A stretch of 64,000 nucleotides of DNA from Maridesulfovibrio salexigens DSM 2638 (GCF_000023445.1 NC_012881.1:625501-689500); one strand, 5' to 3'; positions 44,545 through 54,056 are shown, counted from the stretch's first letter. Notes: generated by a model not told the origin, from the letters alone. Numbers and translations are program-made.

Positions 44545-46881
44545 TTGAATATTAAAGGGCAGGTTGTTTTGAAATCCAGGTTCGTCATCTTTGTAGTTTT
44601 ACTTCTCCTTTGTCTGCCGTGCGCTTCAATGGCACAGCAACAGATGACCGTGCCCATGACCGATAATAATGGCGTGGAGCAGAAGGGTGAGCAGTGGAAG
44701 TTTGCCGCAGATAAACTTGTTGTGGAAAGCGACAGCGAATACCTTCAGGCTTACGGGGATGTAACCCTTCGTAGTGGTGATAACTACATCAAGGCTGATT
44801 TTGCCCGTTTTTATCAGGCTACCAAGTGGATTTATCTGCGTGGTAATGTGAAAGCGCAGATCAAGGGCGACTTTTACGATGCGGCTGAAGCTGAATTCGA
44901 CCTGAACAATATGGTCGGATGGCTGAAAAAAGGCCGCGTTTTTGTTGCCAAGCCCCATGTTTATTTTGAAAGTGAATTCATTGAAAAGCATAACGGAGCC
45001 ACTTACAGCTTCAAGGATGTAAAAGTGACCGCTTGTGAGGGTGAGAATCCTCTTTGGTCATTTGAATCCGGTGAGGGTGATATCACCATCAACGGTTATG
45101 CCCGCCTCTGGCACTCCAAGTTCAAAGTTAAGGGTGTCCCGGTTATGTACACTCCTTACATGGAACTTCCGGTTCAGCGTGAGCGCCAGTCCGGTATCCT
45201 TGATCCTGAAATCGGTAACTCAAACCGTCTCGGAAACAGGTTCAACCTGCCGTTTTACTGGGCTATCAATGATGAAATGGACATGACTTTCTATCCGGAA
45301 TACCTGAGCAAACGTGGTTTCAGGCCCGGTGTGGAATTCCGTCATTCTGAAGATGTAAATACCAAAGGATCATGGCGTGCTGACTGGTTGTACGACAGTA
45401 AAAGCTACAACAACGCCAATGACGCAAGTTATTCCTTCAGTGACAGCATGATCAGGCCCAACCAGAACCGCTGGTGGATCAGATCTAAATACAACGGATA
45501 TCTCGGTAATCCTGACTGGCAGACCATCTTTGATATGGACCTCGTATCCGATCAGGATTATCTGCGCGAATTTCGTTCCGGCTCCAATGGTTATGAAGCT
45601 ACCCGTGATTCCTTTCTTGATGAATTCGGGCGTGACATAGCCACCGCCGATGCCAATGAAAGAACCAGTACCGCCCTTATCGCCAGAAGCTGGGATAATT
45701 ACTCTGTTTCGGCAATGGCGCAGTACACGGAAAACCTGCTTTACCGTAATGATAACGCTCCTTCCACCAAGGACCCGACTCTTCAGACAATGCCGCAGCT
45801 TTCCGCTTACGCATTCAAGAATAATTTCTTCGGGACTCCCATCGAGTGGGAAGGTGAATTTCAATCAAGTTATTTCTGGCGCGAATACGGCACAACCGGT
45901 GGACGTATCGACATCAAGCCTTCATTCAGCATGCCTGTGCGTGCCGGTGGAATTACCTTTATTCCTTATGCAGGTGTAAGGGCCACCAACTATCTGGGAA
46001 CTTCTTTCCAGAATTCTACTTCTGAAGGCAGTCACGATTCTACTCAGTTCCGCTTGCTGGCTGATGCCGGAATCAGTGCGGCTACAGATTTTTATCGCGT
46101 ATTTGATCTGGAGTCCGCTCCTGTTGTCACCGAGGAAAACGTCGGACAGTCCGGCTGGACCCGCATGAAACATAATGTGATTCCGCGTTTGGAATATTCA
46201 TGGGTTCAGGATGACTCTGCGTCACAGACCAAGTTGCCTTACTTTGATTCCCGTGACCGCATTTCTGAGCAGAACGATGTTGTATTCTCTCTGACCAACG
46301 TTTTTGACCGCAACCGCGCAACAGTGGTTATGGATGCTGACGGTAATCCGGTTCTTGAAAATGACTATCTTGAGTTCCTGCGGGTTCGCCTGGAACAGGG
46401 CTATGACATTGACGAAGAAAACCGTTCCATAGAACTCAGTGAGTATGAACGCCGTCCCTTCTCTGACTTCATGGCCGAGATTATTGTTACTCCCTATAAT
46501 TTCGTAAACCTTACTTCCAGAACATGGCTTTCCCCATATCTGGGTGATGTCACCGAGCATGAAAATATTCTGAAGCTCTTTTATGATGAATATGCGGAAT
46601 TCTCTCTCGGGTACGATTACCTGCGCAAGATTGATGAATATAAACGCCAGCAGGACACAGATATGCAGATCATCAGCTACGGTATGAAAGCCAAGCTGCC
46701 TTGGAATCTGCGGATCGGCGGTAAATTCAGAACTGATCTTAATTCTGATCGCGACCTTGAGAAAACCGCAACCATTGGTTGGAGTCATCAGTGCTTTTCC
46801 TTGGATTTCGTTGCTTCCAAGACCACTGTTGATGAACGTTACGGCGTGAACTTTAACCTCATCGATATGGGCGGATTCTAG
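44545..46881 (+). CDS. lptD: LPS-assembly protein LptD
   Basis: 778 residues. A signal peptide (RFVIFVVLLLLCLPCASMA), then an OstA/LptA-like N-terminal beta-jelly roll (about 50-170; WKFAADKLVVESDSEYLQAY), then the outer-membrane barrel with many alternating strands (VPVMYTPYMELPVQRERQSG begins the LptD-conserved region near 200-220). The start is TTG 44545 or TTG 44569; the latter has an AGGG/GCAGG upstream, and both give the same mature protein. With hldD it forms an envelope operon. Confidence 0.92.
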   Translation: MNIKGQVVLKSRFVIFVVLLLLCLPCASMAQQQMTVPMTDNNGVEQKGEQWKFAADKLVVESDSEYLQAYGDVTLRSGDNYIKADFARFYQATKWIYLRGNVKAQIKGDFYDAAEAEFDLNNMVGWLKKGRVFVAKPHVYFESEFIEKHNGATYSFKDVKVTACEGENPLWSFESGEGDITINGYARLWHSKFKVKGVPVMYTPYMELPVQRERQSGILDPEIGNSNRLGNRFNLPFYWAINDEMDMTFYPEYLSKRGFRPGVEFRHSEDVNTKGSWRADWLYDSKSYNNANDASYSFSDSMIRPNQNRWWIRSKYNGYLGNPDWQTIFDMDLVSDQDYLREFRSGSNGYEATRDSFLDEFGRDIATADANERTSTALIARSWDNYSVSAMAQYTENLLYRNDNAPSTKDPTLQTMPQLSAYAFKNNFFGTPIEWEGEFQSSYFWREYGTTGGRIDIKPSFSMPVRAGGITFIPYAGVRATNYLGTSFQNSTSEGSHDSTQFRLLADAGISAATDFYRVFDLESAPVVTEENVGQSGWTRMKHNVIPRLEYSWVQDDSASQTKLPYFDSRDRISEQNDVVFSLTNVFDRNRATVVMDADGNPVLENDYLEFLRVRLEQGYDIDEENRSIELSEYERRPFSDFMAEIIVTPYNFVNLTSRTWLSPYLGDVTEHENILKLFYDEYAEFSLGYDYLRKIDEYKRQQDTDMQIISYGMKAKLPWNLRIGGKFRTDLNSDRDLEKTATIGWSHQCFSLDFVASKTTVDERYGVNFNLIDMGGF

Positions 46882-46906
46882 TCTATATTTTCGACAAAAC
46901 TTACCG

Positions 46907-46940
46907 GGCCCCCCGTCTACTGATGTGTAGACGGGGGGCC
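46907..46940 (+). terminator. terminator after lptD
   Basis: A very GC-rich perfect stem GGCCCCCCGTCTAC / GTAGACGGGGGGCC with a six-base loop, followed by TTGCTT, 26 bases after the lptD stop. Confidence 0.85.
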
Positions 46941-47014
46941 TTGCTTATTGTAATCTCAGAATTATAAATTTTGACTTACATAGATAAATAAAAATACCAG
47001 ATAGATATATCATT

Positions 47015-48913
47015 ATGAGCACTCCTGAAATTCATGTCCTTCCAGCTTCTTTGCGCAACCAGATCGCTGCGGGTGAAGTTGTGGAACGGCCCTCAAGCGT
47101 AGTTAAGGAACTGGTGGAGAACTCTATCGATGCGGGCAGTACACAGGTTGATGTTGCTGTTGAGCGCGGTGGGCAGGGCTTTATTTCCGTGAAGGATAAT
47201 GGCCGCGGTGTGGCAGCTGAAGAGCTAAAGCTGGCTGTTACCCGTCATGCCACCAGCAAAATTTCAAATGTTGAAGATTTGACCGCTATCACCAGCTTCG
47301 GCTTCCGCGGTGAAGCTTTGCCCAGTATTGCCTCTGTTTCGCGCTTTAAGATGAGCTCCTGCCGTAAAGGTGCTGATGAAGGATGGTTTATCCATGTTGA
47401 GGGCGGGGATGTAATTGATGAGGGCCCGGCTGCTATTCCCGGAGGTACTTCGGTAGAAGTTAGAGACCTGTTTTTCAATGTCCCGGCCCGTTTGAAATTT
47501 TTGAAAACAGAGAGCACCGAAGCGCGCCGCTGCAATCAGGTAATGTTTAAGATTGCATTAGCCAATGTAGATGCTGGATTCACTTTTACTTCCAACGGGC
47601 GTGAACAGTTTCGGCTTCCGGCAGGACAGTCTTTGCCGGAGCGTTTGTCCGTGTTCTGGCCGCGCAATATTTGTGAATCCCTGCTTGAATTTTCCCATGA
47701 AGCCGGGGAAATGAAAGTGCATGGCTGCGCAGGTATCCCCGGTCTGGCTCAAGGTCGCGGTGATCGCATTGTTATGTTTGTCAATGGTCGTCCGGTTCAG
47801 GATAAGCTGTTGCTCAGTGCCATTCGTGGCGCCTACAAAGGGCGTTTGATTTCACGTGAATATCCGCAGGCAGTACTCTTTCTGGAATTGCCCCCGGAAC
47901 TGGTGGATGTGAACGTGCATCCGGCAAAGATGGAAGTCCGTTTTCAGGAAGAAAGTGCGGTTTTCAGCATTATTCGCAATGGCATCGGGCAGGCTCTTTC
48001 TCGCTATGAGCTTGGCATTATGGATGAAGGTGTCCCTATGCAAAGTCAGCCTGAAATGCCGGTCCGTCCCACTGTTCGCGAAAAGACGTTATCGGAAAGT
48101 GTCTCACTTCCCATTGAGCCGGCAGCAAAATTTTCCAGCTGGAACGAATTTAAGAATACAGATTTCACAGCCTTGGAAGATGAACCTGAAGTGGGTTCAG
48201 CTTTACCTAAGTCTGATTTTATATCTCCTCCTGTTACTGAATCCCGACCAGAACCGAACATGGTTCATGAACAAACCGTGGATTATAAGGCGCAGGAAAC
48301 TCCGCTTTCTGTGCCCGAACCGCTGGAATACGAATCATTTGCAGCCGGTCCGATTTATGTTCCCGGTTCGCGTATTGAGTATCTGGGGCAGGTTGCGGAT
48401 ACTTATCTGGTACTGAAGCTCCCGAACGGTTCTCTCGGTCTTCTGGATCAGCACGCAGCGCATGAGCGGGTGATCTACGAGAATATGAAGTCTCTGCGTA
48501 CCCGTGGTGAATCGCGTCCGCTGGCATTGCCCATCGATATTGTTCTGCATCCCAGTGAAGTTCAGCGGGTACAGGAAATGTGGGAGGACCTGCTGGCGGC
48601 GGGATTCATGCTGGAATTGGAGTCCGGGCAAACTCTTTCCATGCGCGGTATCCCTCCGGCACTTGAAACCGGTGAAGCAAGGGAGTACTTAAAAGCAGCA
48701 GTGGACGGACAGGCCAAGACTTTGGATGATCTCTGGATCATGCTTTCCTGCAAATCAGCAATCAAGGCAAACCTGCCGCTGGCAGTCAACGAGGCTCTTT
48801 CTTTGCTTGAAGCATGGGTTAAATGCCCGCAACGGGAATACTGCCCTCATGGTCGTCCTGTGCTGATCAGTTGGTCCGCGCTGGAAATGGAGAAACTTTT
48901 CAAACGCAAATAG
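47015..48913 (+). CDS. mutL: DNA mismatch repair protein MutL (endonuclease type)
   Basis: 632 residues. GHKL ATPase motifs in order: AGEVVERPSSVVKELVENS (about 19-37), KDNGRGV, TRHATSKI, FGFRGEALPSI. A variable linker (about 340-435) and a C-terminal domain with DQHAAHERVIYE at 478-489, which fits the DQHA-x2-E-x4-E nuclease motif. That shows an endonuclease-type MutL, as expected in organisms lacking MutH. SD weak before ATG 47015. alr starts 29 bases downstream. Confidence 0.97.
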   Translation: MSTPEIHVLPASLRNQIAAGEVVERPSSVVKELVENSIDAGSTQVDVAVERGGQGFISVKDNGRGVAAEELKLAVTRHATSKISNVEDLTAITSFGFRGEALPSIASVSRFKMSSCRKGADEGWFIHVEGGDVIDEGPAAIPGGTSVEVRDLFFNVPARLKFLKTESTEARRCNQVMFKIALANVDAGFTFTSNGREQFRLPAGQSLPERLSVFWPRNICESLLEFSHEAGEMKVHGCAGIPGLAQGRGDRIVMFVNGRPVQDKLLLSAIRGAYKGRLISREYPQAVLFLELPPELVDVNVHPAKMEVRFQEESAVFSIIRNGIGQALSRYELGIMDEGVPMQSQPEMPVRPTVREKTLSESVSLPIEPAAKFSSWNEFKNTDFTALEDEPEVGSALPKSDFISPPVTESRPEPNMVHEQTVDYKAQETPLSVPEPLEYESFAAGPIYVPGSRIEYLGQVADTYLVLKLPNGSLGLLDQHAAHERVIYENMKSLRTRGESRPLALPIDIVLHPSEVQRVQEMWEDLLAAGFMLELESGQTLSMRGIPPALETGEAREYLKAAVDGQAKTLDDLWIMLSCKSAIKANLPLAVNEALSLLEAWVKCPQREYCPHGRPVLISWSALEMEKLFKRK

Positions 48914-48942
48914 CCAGTCTCAATCTCAACCGGAGCTCTCCA

Positions 48943-50067
48943 ATGACTATCGGATATAATACACTTGAAGTTGAAGTAGATTTAAATGCCATTCGCCATA
49001 ATTATCGATTGCTTAGAGATAAAGGAAGCAGGGTGTACGGCGTGGTCAAGGCTGATGCGTACGGGCACGGCCTTATAGAAGTTGCCCGTGCTCTGGAAGA
49101 AGAAGGGGCGGATACTTTCGCTGTCGGCACCGTTGGTGAAGGCATGCAACTTCGCAAAAGCGGTTGCAGCAAGCGTATCATTTCGTTGCTCGGTCCGCTT
49201 AATGAAGAAGATTGCTTCAATGCGGCGCAGAACAAGATCATTCCGTTTATCGGTGAATTTGAACAACTGGAAATGCTTTCCGCAGTTGTTTCTGCGCAGG
49301 GCCGTAAAGTCGAAATCAGTTTGAAATTTGATACTGGAATGTCCCGGCTCGGGTTCAGTGTCAATGAGCTGGATAAGCTGATTGAGTGGCTGAAAATTAA
49401 TCCTCAAATCTGTCCGGTACTGGCAAGCTCGCACCTTGCCACTTCTGATGATCCGGCATACGAGGGGTATATGTCTGCGCAGGCGGAGACCTTTTCCGGT
49501 ATTTTAAAGCGTCTTGCAGATGCCGGATATGAGCTGGAAGCGTCTCTTGCCAACTCTGCCGGGATTCTGGTTCATGATCAGGTTCATTATTCTGCCCAGC
49601 GCGGCGGGATTGCCCTTTACGGTTCCAACCCGTTGTTGGGAACTGAGTGGAGTGAATCCGGTCGCGACCTGAAACCTGCGATGCAGGTGCGGACCAATAT
49701 TGCGGCTGTGCGGGAGCTTAAAAAAGGTCAGGCTATCAGTTACGGCTGTACCTACACTGCAGATCGGGACATGACGGTTGCCATTGTCTGTGCCGGATAC
49801 GCTGATGGATACAGCCGTGGACTTTCCAGTACCGGAGAGGTCTGTATTCATGGAAAGCGGGCCAAAATTCTGGGCAGGGTATGCATGCAGCTTTGCATCG
49901 TGGACGTCAGCCACATTGAAGGTGTTAAATTCGGTGATACAGCCTACCTGCTTGGCGGGGAAGGTGAAGGGCACATCAGTGCCGAAGATTTAGCCGGATG
50001 GTGGCAGACCATTACTTATGAAATTTTTTGTCTTCTGGGGATGAATCCGAGGACATATAAAAAATAA
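48943..50067 (+). CDS. alr: alanine racemase
   Basis: 374 residues, PLP fold III. VVKADAYGHG at 34-43 has the PLP-binding Lys36; RGGIALYGSNPLL near 220 and CAGYADGYSRGL near 276 are family motifs. ATG 48943 with GGAG is chosen; the frame is open further upstream into mutL. The enzyme makes D-alanine for peptidoglycan. Coupled to mutL and followed 17 bases later by a small gene. Confidence 0.95.
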   Translation: MTIGYNTLEVEVDLNAIRHNYRLLRDKGSRVYGVVKADAYGHGLIEVARALEEEGADTFAVGTVGEGMQLRKSGCSKRIISLLGPLNEEDCFNAAQNKIIPFIGEFEQLEMLSAVVSAQGRKVEISLKFDTGMSRLGFSVNELDKLIEWLKINPQICPVLASSHLATSDDPAYEGYMSAQAETFSGILKRLADAGYELEASLANSAGILVHDQVHYSAQRGGIALYGSNPLLGTEWSESGRDLKPAMQVRTNIAAVRELKKGQAISYGCTYTADRDMTVAIVCAGYADGYSRGLSSTGEVCIHGKRAKILGRVCMQLCIVDVSHIEGVKFGDTAYLLGGEGEGHISAEDLAGWWQTITYEIFCLLGMNPRTYKK

Positions 50068-50084
50068 AAAACGGGAGATATAAC

Positions 50085-50273
50085 ATGTCTTGGAAAGTAG
50101 CAGAAAGTCATCCGCTTAAGGATGTTGATCCGGCAGAACTCAGGGATAAATGGGTGAACGTGGCCATGGATATGGCTTTGATTCCTGAAAACAACATCCG
50201 CGTTTATATCGAAGACGGCATTGTGCGTATCGAGGTGAGCGAAGAACTTTACAACTGCATGGCTGGTATCTAG
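50085..50273 (+). CDS. small conserved-looking protein of unknown function
   Basis: 62 residues, MSWKVAESHPLKDVDP... with an excellent SD (GGGAGATATAAC). The sequence is balanced and acidic, with no membrane helix or cysteine cluster (one Cys near the end). It is in an operon with alr, followed by a terminator. Function unknown. Confidence 0.65.
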   Translation: MSWKVAESHPLKDVDPAELRDKWVNVAMDMALIPENNIRVYIEDGIVRIEVSEELYNCMAGI

Positions 50274-50286
50274 CCCTGAGGTGAAG

Positions 50287-50311
50287 GGCGGTCTTTAGAG
50301 GCCGCCTTTTG
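50287..50311 (+). terminator. terminator after mutL-alr-small protein operon
   Basis: GGCGGTC / GGCCGCC imperfect stem with a six-base loop and a downstream TTTTG and T-rich stretch, 14 bases after the small gene. Confidence 0.65.
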
Positions 50312-50345
50312 TCTTTTTTGCTGTAACTGCAAATCGGAGTTTTTC

Positions 50346-51491
50346 ATGAAAAGAAACAGATTTATTCCGGTCCTCCTTTTCGCTCTGGTCTTTTGTCTTT
50401 GCGCAGGGTGTTCTGACAAAAAAACATCCGGTGAATTCAAGGTCGGAGTTGTTGCGGTTACCAGCGGCGAACTATTCAGAAAAGGAAACTACATCGTTAC
50501 TGCAGCCCGTTATGCCGCAGAGAAGGTCAATAAGTCCGGCGGGCTGGAGCTGGACGGTAAGTCGTATAAAGTTAAACTGTTTCCTGCTGACAGTAACGGC
50601 GAAGCTGAAATGGCCGCTAAAGTCACGCTCAGATTGATTGAAAAGGAAAAAGTTTCTGCCATAGTCGGGGCGGCAAAGAGCAATGTGGCGCTGGCTGTTG
50701 CTAAAGTATGTGAGGAGCACAAGGTACCTTTCATTACCCCGGTTGCGGGTACCAATAAGTTGACTTCTTATAAGTATTCTTTTCGCGTTTCCTACACAAA
50801 CACCGTGCAGGGTGAAGCCTTGGCCCTGTTTGCCAAAAATGACCTCGGTCACAAGGATGTGGGTATTTTATTCGATTCTTCCAGCCCTTACAGTGCCGAA
50901 CTGGCCCGCTTTTTCAAAGAAGATTATTTGAAAGGCGGAGGAAAGGTTGTTTCTTTTCAGGGTTATGTCGCACGGGATCGAGAGTATTCTTCTCAGTTAA
51001 AGAAGATAATTGAGGCTGGAGCACAAATACTCTTCCTGCCCAACAACACCAAAAAGGTTCAATTACAGGTTGCTCAGGCTCGTAAGCTTGGTTTCAAAGG
51101 CATTCTTATGGGTAGTGATTCATGGGATTCCATTGAATTGGAACGCAATCCTTTATTCAAAAACAGCTATTATACTGATCATTGGGTTCCGAACCTGCCT
51201 ATTAAAGGGGCTGCGGAGTTTGAAAAGGATTACAAGAAAGCAAACGGCGTGGACCCAAGTGAGCTTGAAGCCTTGACCTATGATGCTGTTAATTCACTTT
51301 TCGATGCTGCAAAAATAGCCGGAACCGATAATCCGGTAGCTATCCATGATGCTTTGGTGGACATGCCTCCATTCCACGGGGTGACCGGGACTTTTGATTA
51401 CAACAACAACGGCGACCCGGATAAGGATGTCATCATCTCAACTTTTCGTGACGGACATATCGCAGTGCAGGATATTATTGATCTGAAATAG
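50346..51491 (+). CDS. LivK-type ABC substrate-binding lipoprotein
   Basis: 381 residues. Lipoprotein-type signal peptide (LFALVFCLCAGC, with Cys as +1). The mature part is a periplasmic binding protein type I: VGVVAVTSGELFRKG, the conserved AEKVNKSGGL, GAAKSNVALAVAKVCEEHKV, and FGMTGTFDYNNNGDPD-like region near the end (GVTGTFDYNNNGDPDKD). GGAG precedes ATG 50346. Members bind branched amino acids, amides or other small ligands. No permease or ATPase gene is adjacent, so it may work with a distant transporter or as a sensor. Confidence 0.85.
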   Translation: MKRNRFIPVLLFALVFCLCAGCSDKKTSGEFKVGVVAVTSGELFRKGNYIVTAARYAAEKVNKSGGLELDGKSYKVKLFPADSNGEAEMAAKVTLRLIEKEKVSAIVGAAKSNVALAVAKVCEEHKVPFITPVAGTNKLTSYKYSFRVSYTNTVQGEALALFAKNDLGHKDVGILFDSSSPYSAELARFFKEDYLKGGGKVVSFQGYVARDREYSSQLKKIIEAGAQILFLPNNTKKVQLQVAQARKLGFKGILMGSDSWDSIELERNPLFKNSYYTDHWVPNLPIKGAAEFEKDYKKANGVDPSELEALTYDAVNSLFDAAKIAGTDNPVAIHDALVDMPPFHGVTGTFDYNNNGDPDKDVIISTFRDGHIAVQDIIDLK

Positions 51492-52065
51492 CTGCGGCTA
51501 ATTTTATTCCTGCATTACGGGCACGGTCCATTATCTCTTGATGGTCGGCAATGATGCCGCGATCAAATAAGCGTAATACCGGAAGTTCCGCGACTATTTC
51601 ATATCCGAGAGCCTCCAGCGGCATGCGCATTGCCTCAATGGTGAATCCCATGTCTTTTTTCTCTGACTGTTCGGCAATGGCTCCGATAACAGCCTTGCGA
51701 CCTTGTCCGGCAAGTCTGCTGGACCAAGAACGTGGGCGGGTATCCTCAAAATCGTAGTAGCAATACAGGCGATCAATGAATGCCTTCATCCATGCGGTGA
51801 CATTGTAGTTATGCACCGGGGAGATAAGCACCAGCCCTTTAGATTGTTCAAGTTTCGGATAAAGCCCGGTCATATCGTCTTCAAAGCGGCGGCAGGCTTT
51901 TTCCTTGCGACAGATTTCGCACCCTACGCAAGGATCATACTTGAGGTCTCTGAGATGGACTCCTTCGGTGGCAAAACCCTTACCCGAAGCTCCAGAAAGA
52001 ACCGCATCCAGCATTTTATGTGAATTCCCTTTCTTGCGCGGACTGCCTTCAATTCCTAAGATCAT
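51475..52065 (-). CDS. flavodoxin-fold NAD(P)H-dependent FMN reductase
   Basis: 196 residues. MILGIEGSPRKKGNSHKML is the FMN phosphate-binding start (GSPRK-x-GNS) and CVGCEICRKEKAC near 46-58 is the cysteine motif of iron-sulfur flavoproteins. VLISPVHNYNVTAWMKAFIDRL is the typical FMN-isoalloxazine loop. It converges with the substrate-binding gene, overlapping by 17 bases, and its 5' side faces the mrpORP terminator. Cytosolic electron-transfer or quinone-type reductase. Confidence 0.8.
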   Translation of the reverse strand: MILGIEGSPRKKGNSHKMLDAVLSGASGKGFATEGVHLRDLKYDPCVGCEICRKEKACRRFEDDMTGLYPKLEQSKGLVLISPVHNYNVTAWMKAFIDRLYCYYDFEDTRPRSWSSRLAGQGRKAVIGAIAEQSEKKDMGFTIEAMRMPLEALGYEIVAELPVLRLFDRGIIADHQEIMDRARNAGIKLAAAISDQ

Positions 52066-52129
52066 AATATGTTCTCACTGGTTTGAGTGTTTTAAAGCCG
52101 TTAGCTTTGCATATCAGAATCTAAAAAGC

Positions 52130-52163
52130 AAAACAGCCTGTGGAATTACCCACAGGCTGTTTT
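52130..52163. terminator. terminator of the ORP/mrpORP operon
   Basis: A perfect stem AAAACAGCCTGTGG / CCACAGGCTGTTTT with a six-base loop, 76 bases past the mrpORP stop on the minus strand. Confidence 0.8.
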
Positions 52164-52239
52164 GTGTCGAGATATGTACGGTAGATGTACTTATGGCTTT
52201 TATTCTACACCCTAATCAATTTGGTCAGGGTTGATGTTC

Positions 52240-53505
52240 TTAGTGGTCGCAGGTGTTGGAGCCTGTCTGAAGGGTTCCTGCAAGGTAGCTGGAAACAACG
52301 TTCTCAGGTGCTTCAGCAGGGGAACCGACAATGACTTTTACGCCTGCATCGGTGAACAGGGACTGTGCCCTTGAACCCATGCCGCCTGCGAGTACCAGCT
52401 GCACGCCCTGATCTGCAATCCATTTGGGAAGCACGCCCGGTTCGTGGGGCGGGGGAGTTTCCATGTTGGTAGCTACAATACCCTTGGTAGCAACATCAAT
52501 GTCCATCAATGCGAACTGCTCACAATGTCCGAAGTGCATGCAGAGTTTGCCAGCTGCAACGGGGACAGCGATTCTGATCATGCCGTTTTTAGCTTGAAGT
52601 TCGTCAGGCTTGGGCATTTCATTGTTTTCCTGCAAGGTCTCGGTAAGATTCAGCATGGGCTTGATGATGGTGTTCAGAGCCTTGCCGGTGGGACTTTCGT
52701 GGTCAGTGCGGATGATGGGGTAACCTTCATCTCCGGAACGGCCCACTTCAGGGTCCAAGGGTACACGGCCGAGGAACTTAACACCGGTTTCTTTGGCAAG
52801 CTCTTCACCGCCGCCGGAATTGAAAATGTCGTGTACATTACCGCAATCGGGGCAGACGAAACCGCTCATGTTTTCAACAATACCGAGAACGGGGTTGCCG
52901 ACCTGTTTACAGAAGTTAACGGAACGGCGCACATCATCAATAGCAACGCCCTGCGGGGTTGTTACGATAACTGCGTGAGCGTCCTGACCGAGTGTCTGCA
53001 ATGCGGAAAGGGGTTCGTCACCTGTTCCGGGGGGGCAGTCAACTACGAGGAAGTCGAGGTCGTTCCATGCAACATCCTGTACGAACTGTTTGATCATGCC
53101 GATTTTTACGGGACCACGCCAGATTACCGGATCATCTTTGCTGGGCAGCATAAAGCCGAGGGACATAACCCAGAGATTGCTGGACCAGGAGATAGGTTCG
53201 ATCACTTCATGCCCGATGTGAGGTTTCTCATCCTGCAGGCTGAGCAGGCGGGGAACACTGGGACCGTGTACGTCTACGTCAAGCAGGCCGACCTGTTTAC
53301 CGGCAAGAGAGAGAGCAACTGCGATGTTGGTTGCTACAGTACTTTTACCAACGCCGCCTTTACCGGAAATAACCACGATTTTGTGTTTGATTCTGGAAAG
53401 GGCTTTTTTCAGTTTCATATCTTCGGGGCTGCAACCTTCAGAACAACCGGAAGAAGAACATCCGGACCCGGAAGAAGAGCAGCTTCCGCATGCGTGATCG
53501 CTCAT
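52240..53505 (-). CDS. mrpORP: MrpORP: Mrp/NBP35 ATPase fused to NifX/ORP-like domain
   Basis: 421 residues. A Cys/Ser-rich start (ACGSCSSSGSGCSSSGCSEGC), then the Mrp/NBP35 P-loop (GKGGVGKST at 48-56, LDVDVHGPSVPRLL), the CPDC motif near 218 for a bridging 4Fe-4S cluster, and from about residue 310 a second domain (IRIAVPVAAGKLCMHFGHCEQF... VQLVLAGGMGSRAQSLF) of the NifX/NifB/ORP family. This fusion matches MrpORP of D. vulgaris, a metal-cluster protein for Fe-S and Mo-Cu clusters. Last gene of the operon; SD GGGCAGGAG. Confidence 0.92.
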   Translation of the reverse strand: MSDHACGSCSSSGSGCSSSGCSEGCSPEDMKLKKALSRIKHKIVVISGKGGVGKSTVATNIAVALSLAGKQVGLLDVDVHGPSVPRLLSLQDEKPHIGHEVIEPISWSSNLWVMSLGFMLPSKDDPVIWRGPVKIGMIKQFVQDVAWNDLDFLVVDCPPGTGDEPLSALQTLGQDAHAVIVTTPQGVAIDDVRRSVNFCKQVGNPVLGIVENMSGFVCPDCGNVHDIFNSGGGEELAKETGVKFLGRVPLDPEVGRSGDEGYPIIRTDHESPTGKALNTIIKPMLNLTETLQENNEMPKPDELQAKNGMIRIAVPVAAGKLCMHFGHCEQFALMDIDVATKGIVATNMETPPPHEPGVLPKWIADQGVQLVLAGGMGSRAQSLFTDAGVKVIVGSPAEAPENVVSSYLAGTLQTGSNTCDH

Positions 53506-53554
53506 ATATCAATCTCCTGCCCCTCATTGGCAGAGGGGGTAGTCATTATTAAAA

Positions 53555-53572
53555 ACAGATTGTCCAATCTGT
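53555..53572. promoter_or_regulatory. palindromic site upstream of mrpORP
   Basis: ACAGATTG-TC-CAATCTGT, an 8-bp perfect palindrome with a two-base centre, 50 bases ahead of the mrpORP start. It may be an operator or a processing hairpin; the length suits a dimeric DNA-binding protein. No matching site was seen elsewhere in the locus. Confidence 0.45.
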
Positions 53573-53630
53573 CACAATAGGCATTAAAAGGTAAACTAAG
53601 ACGTGAACCTGACTTGTCAATGGTTGAAAA

Positions 53631-53680
53631 GTTCAGTCATGCCCGCAGAGCAAGGGAGAGGAGAAAAGGCATGACTGAAC
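53631..53680. promoter_or_regulatory. long-loop inverted repeat between orp and mrpORP
   Basis: GTTCAGTCATGCC at 53631-53643 and its exact complement at 53668-53680, 13-bp arms with a 24-base loop, starting 16 bases after the orp stop. On the minus strand CTTTTC follows, so it could attenuate transcription between orp and mrpORP or adjust their ratio. Confidence 0.5.
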
Positions 53681-53695
53681 GCGATAACGAAAATT

Positions 53696-54055
53696 TTACC
53701 AGTGGCCCGGTTTGTCCGCATCTGCAGCGGCTTCCAGCTTGCCGTCTTTAAAGGAAGACAGGGCTTCTGCAACAGTTCCACCGCCTACGAGGTAAACTTT
53801 GATGGAACCCTTATCTAGTGCGGTAAAGGCTTTGGGTCCAACATGTCCGGTGATTACCGCAGTTGCGCCGGTCGCGGCGACATTCTGTGCAGACTGTATT
53901 CCTGCTCCCTGCGCGGCATTCAGATTCTGGGTGTTGTCGATGTATTCCTGAGTGTCGGCATCGGTATCGCAGACCAGAAAGCCTTTTGCGCGACCGAAAC
54001 GGGGGTCGATATCTCCATTGAGATCATTGCCCTGACAGCTGATGGCGATTTTCAT
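53696..54055 (-). CDS. ORP-like NifX-family metal-cluster protein
   Basis: 119 residues. MKIAISCQGNDLNGDIDPRFGRAKGFLV is the NifX/ORP start (Asp-x-RFGR), VNAAQGAGIQSAQN-like NLNAAQGAGIQSAQNVA near 46-62 and AVITGHVGPKAFTAL near 66-80 complete the domain. The only cysteines are Cys7 and one near 29. The orange protein of Desulfovibrio carries a Mo-Cu cluster and has this fold. AGGAG precedes ATG 54055, one base after the upstream stop. Together with MrpORP it forms the conserved ORP module. Confidence 0.85.
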   Translation of the reverse strand: MKIAISCQGNDLNGDIDPRFGRAKGFLVCDTDADTQEYIDNTQNLNAAQGAGIQSAQNVAATGATAVITGHVGPKAFTALDKGSIKVYLVGGGTVAEALSSFKDGKLEAAADADKPGHW

Positions 54056-54056
54056 A

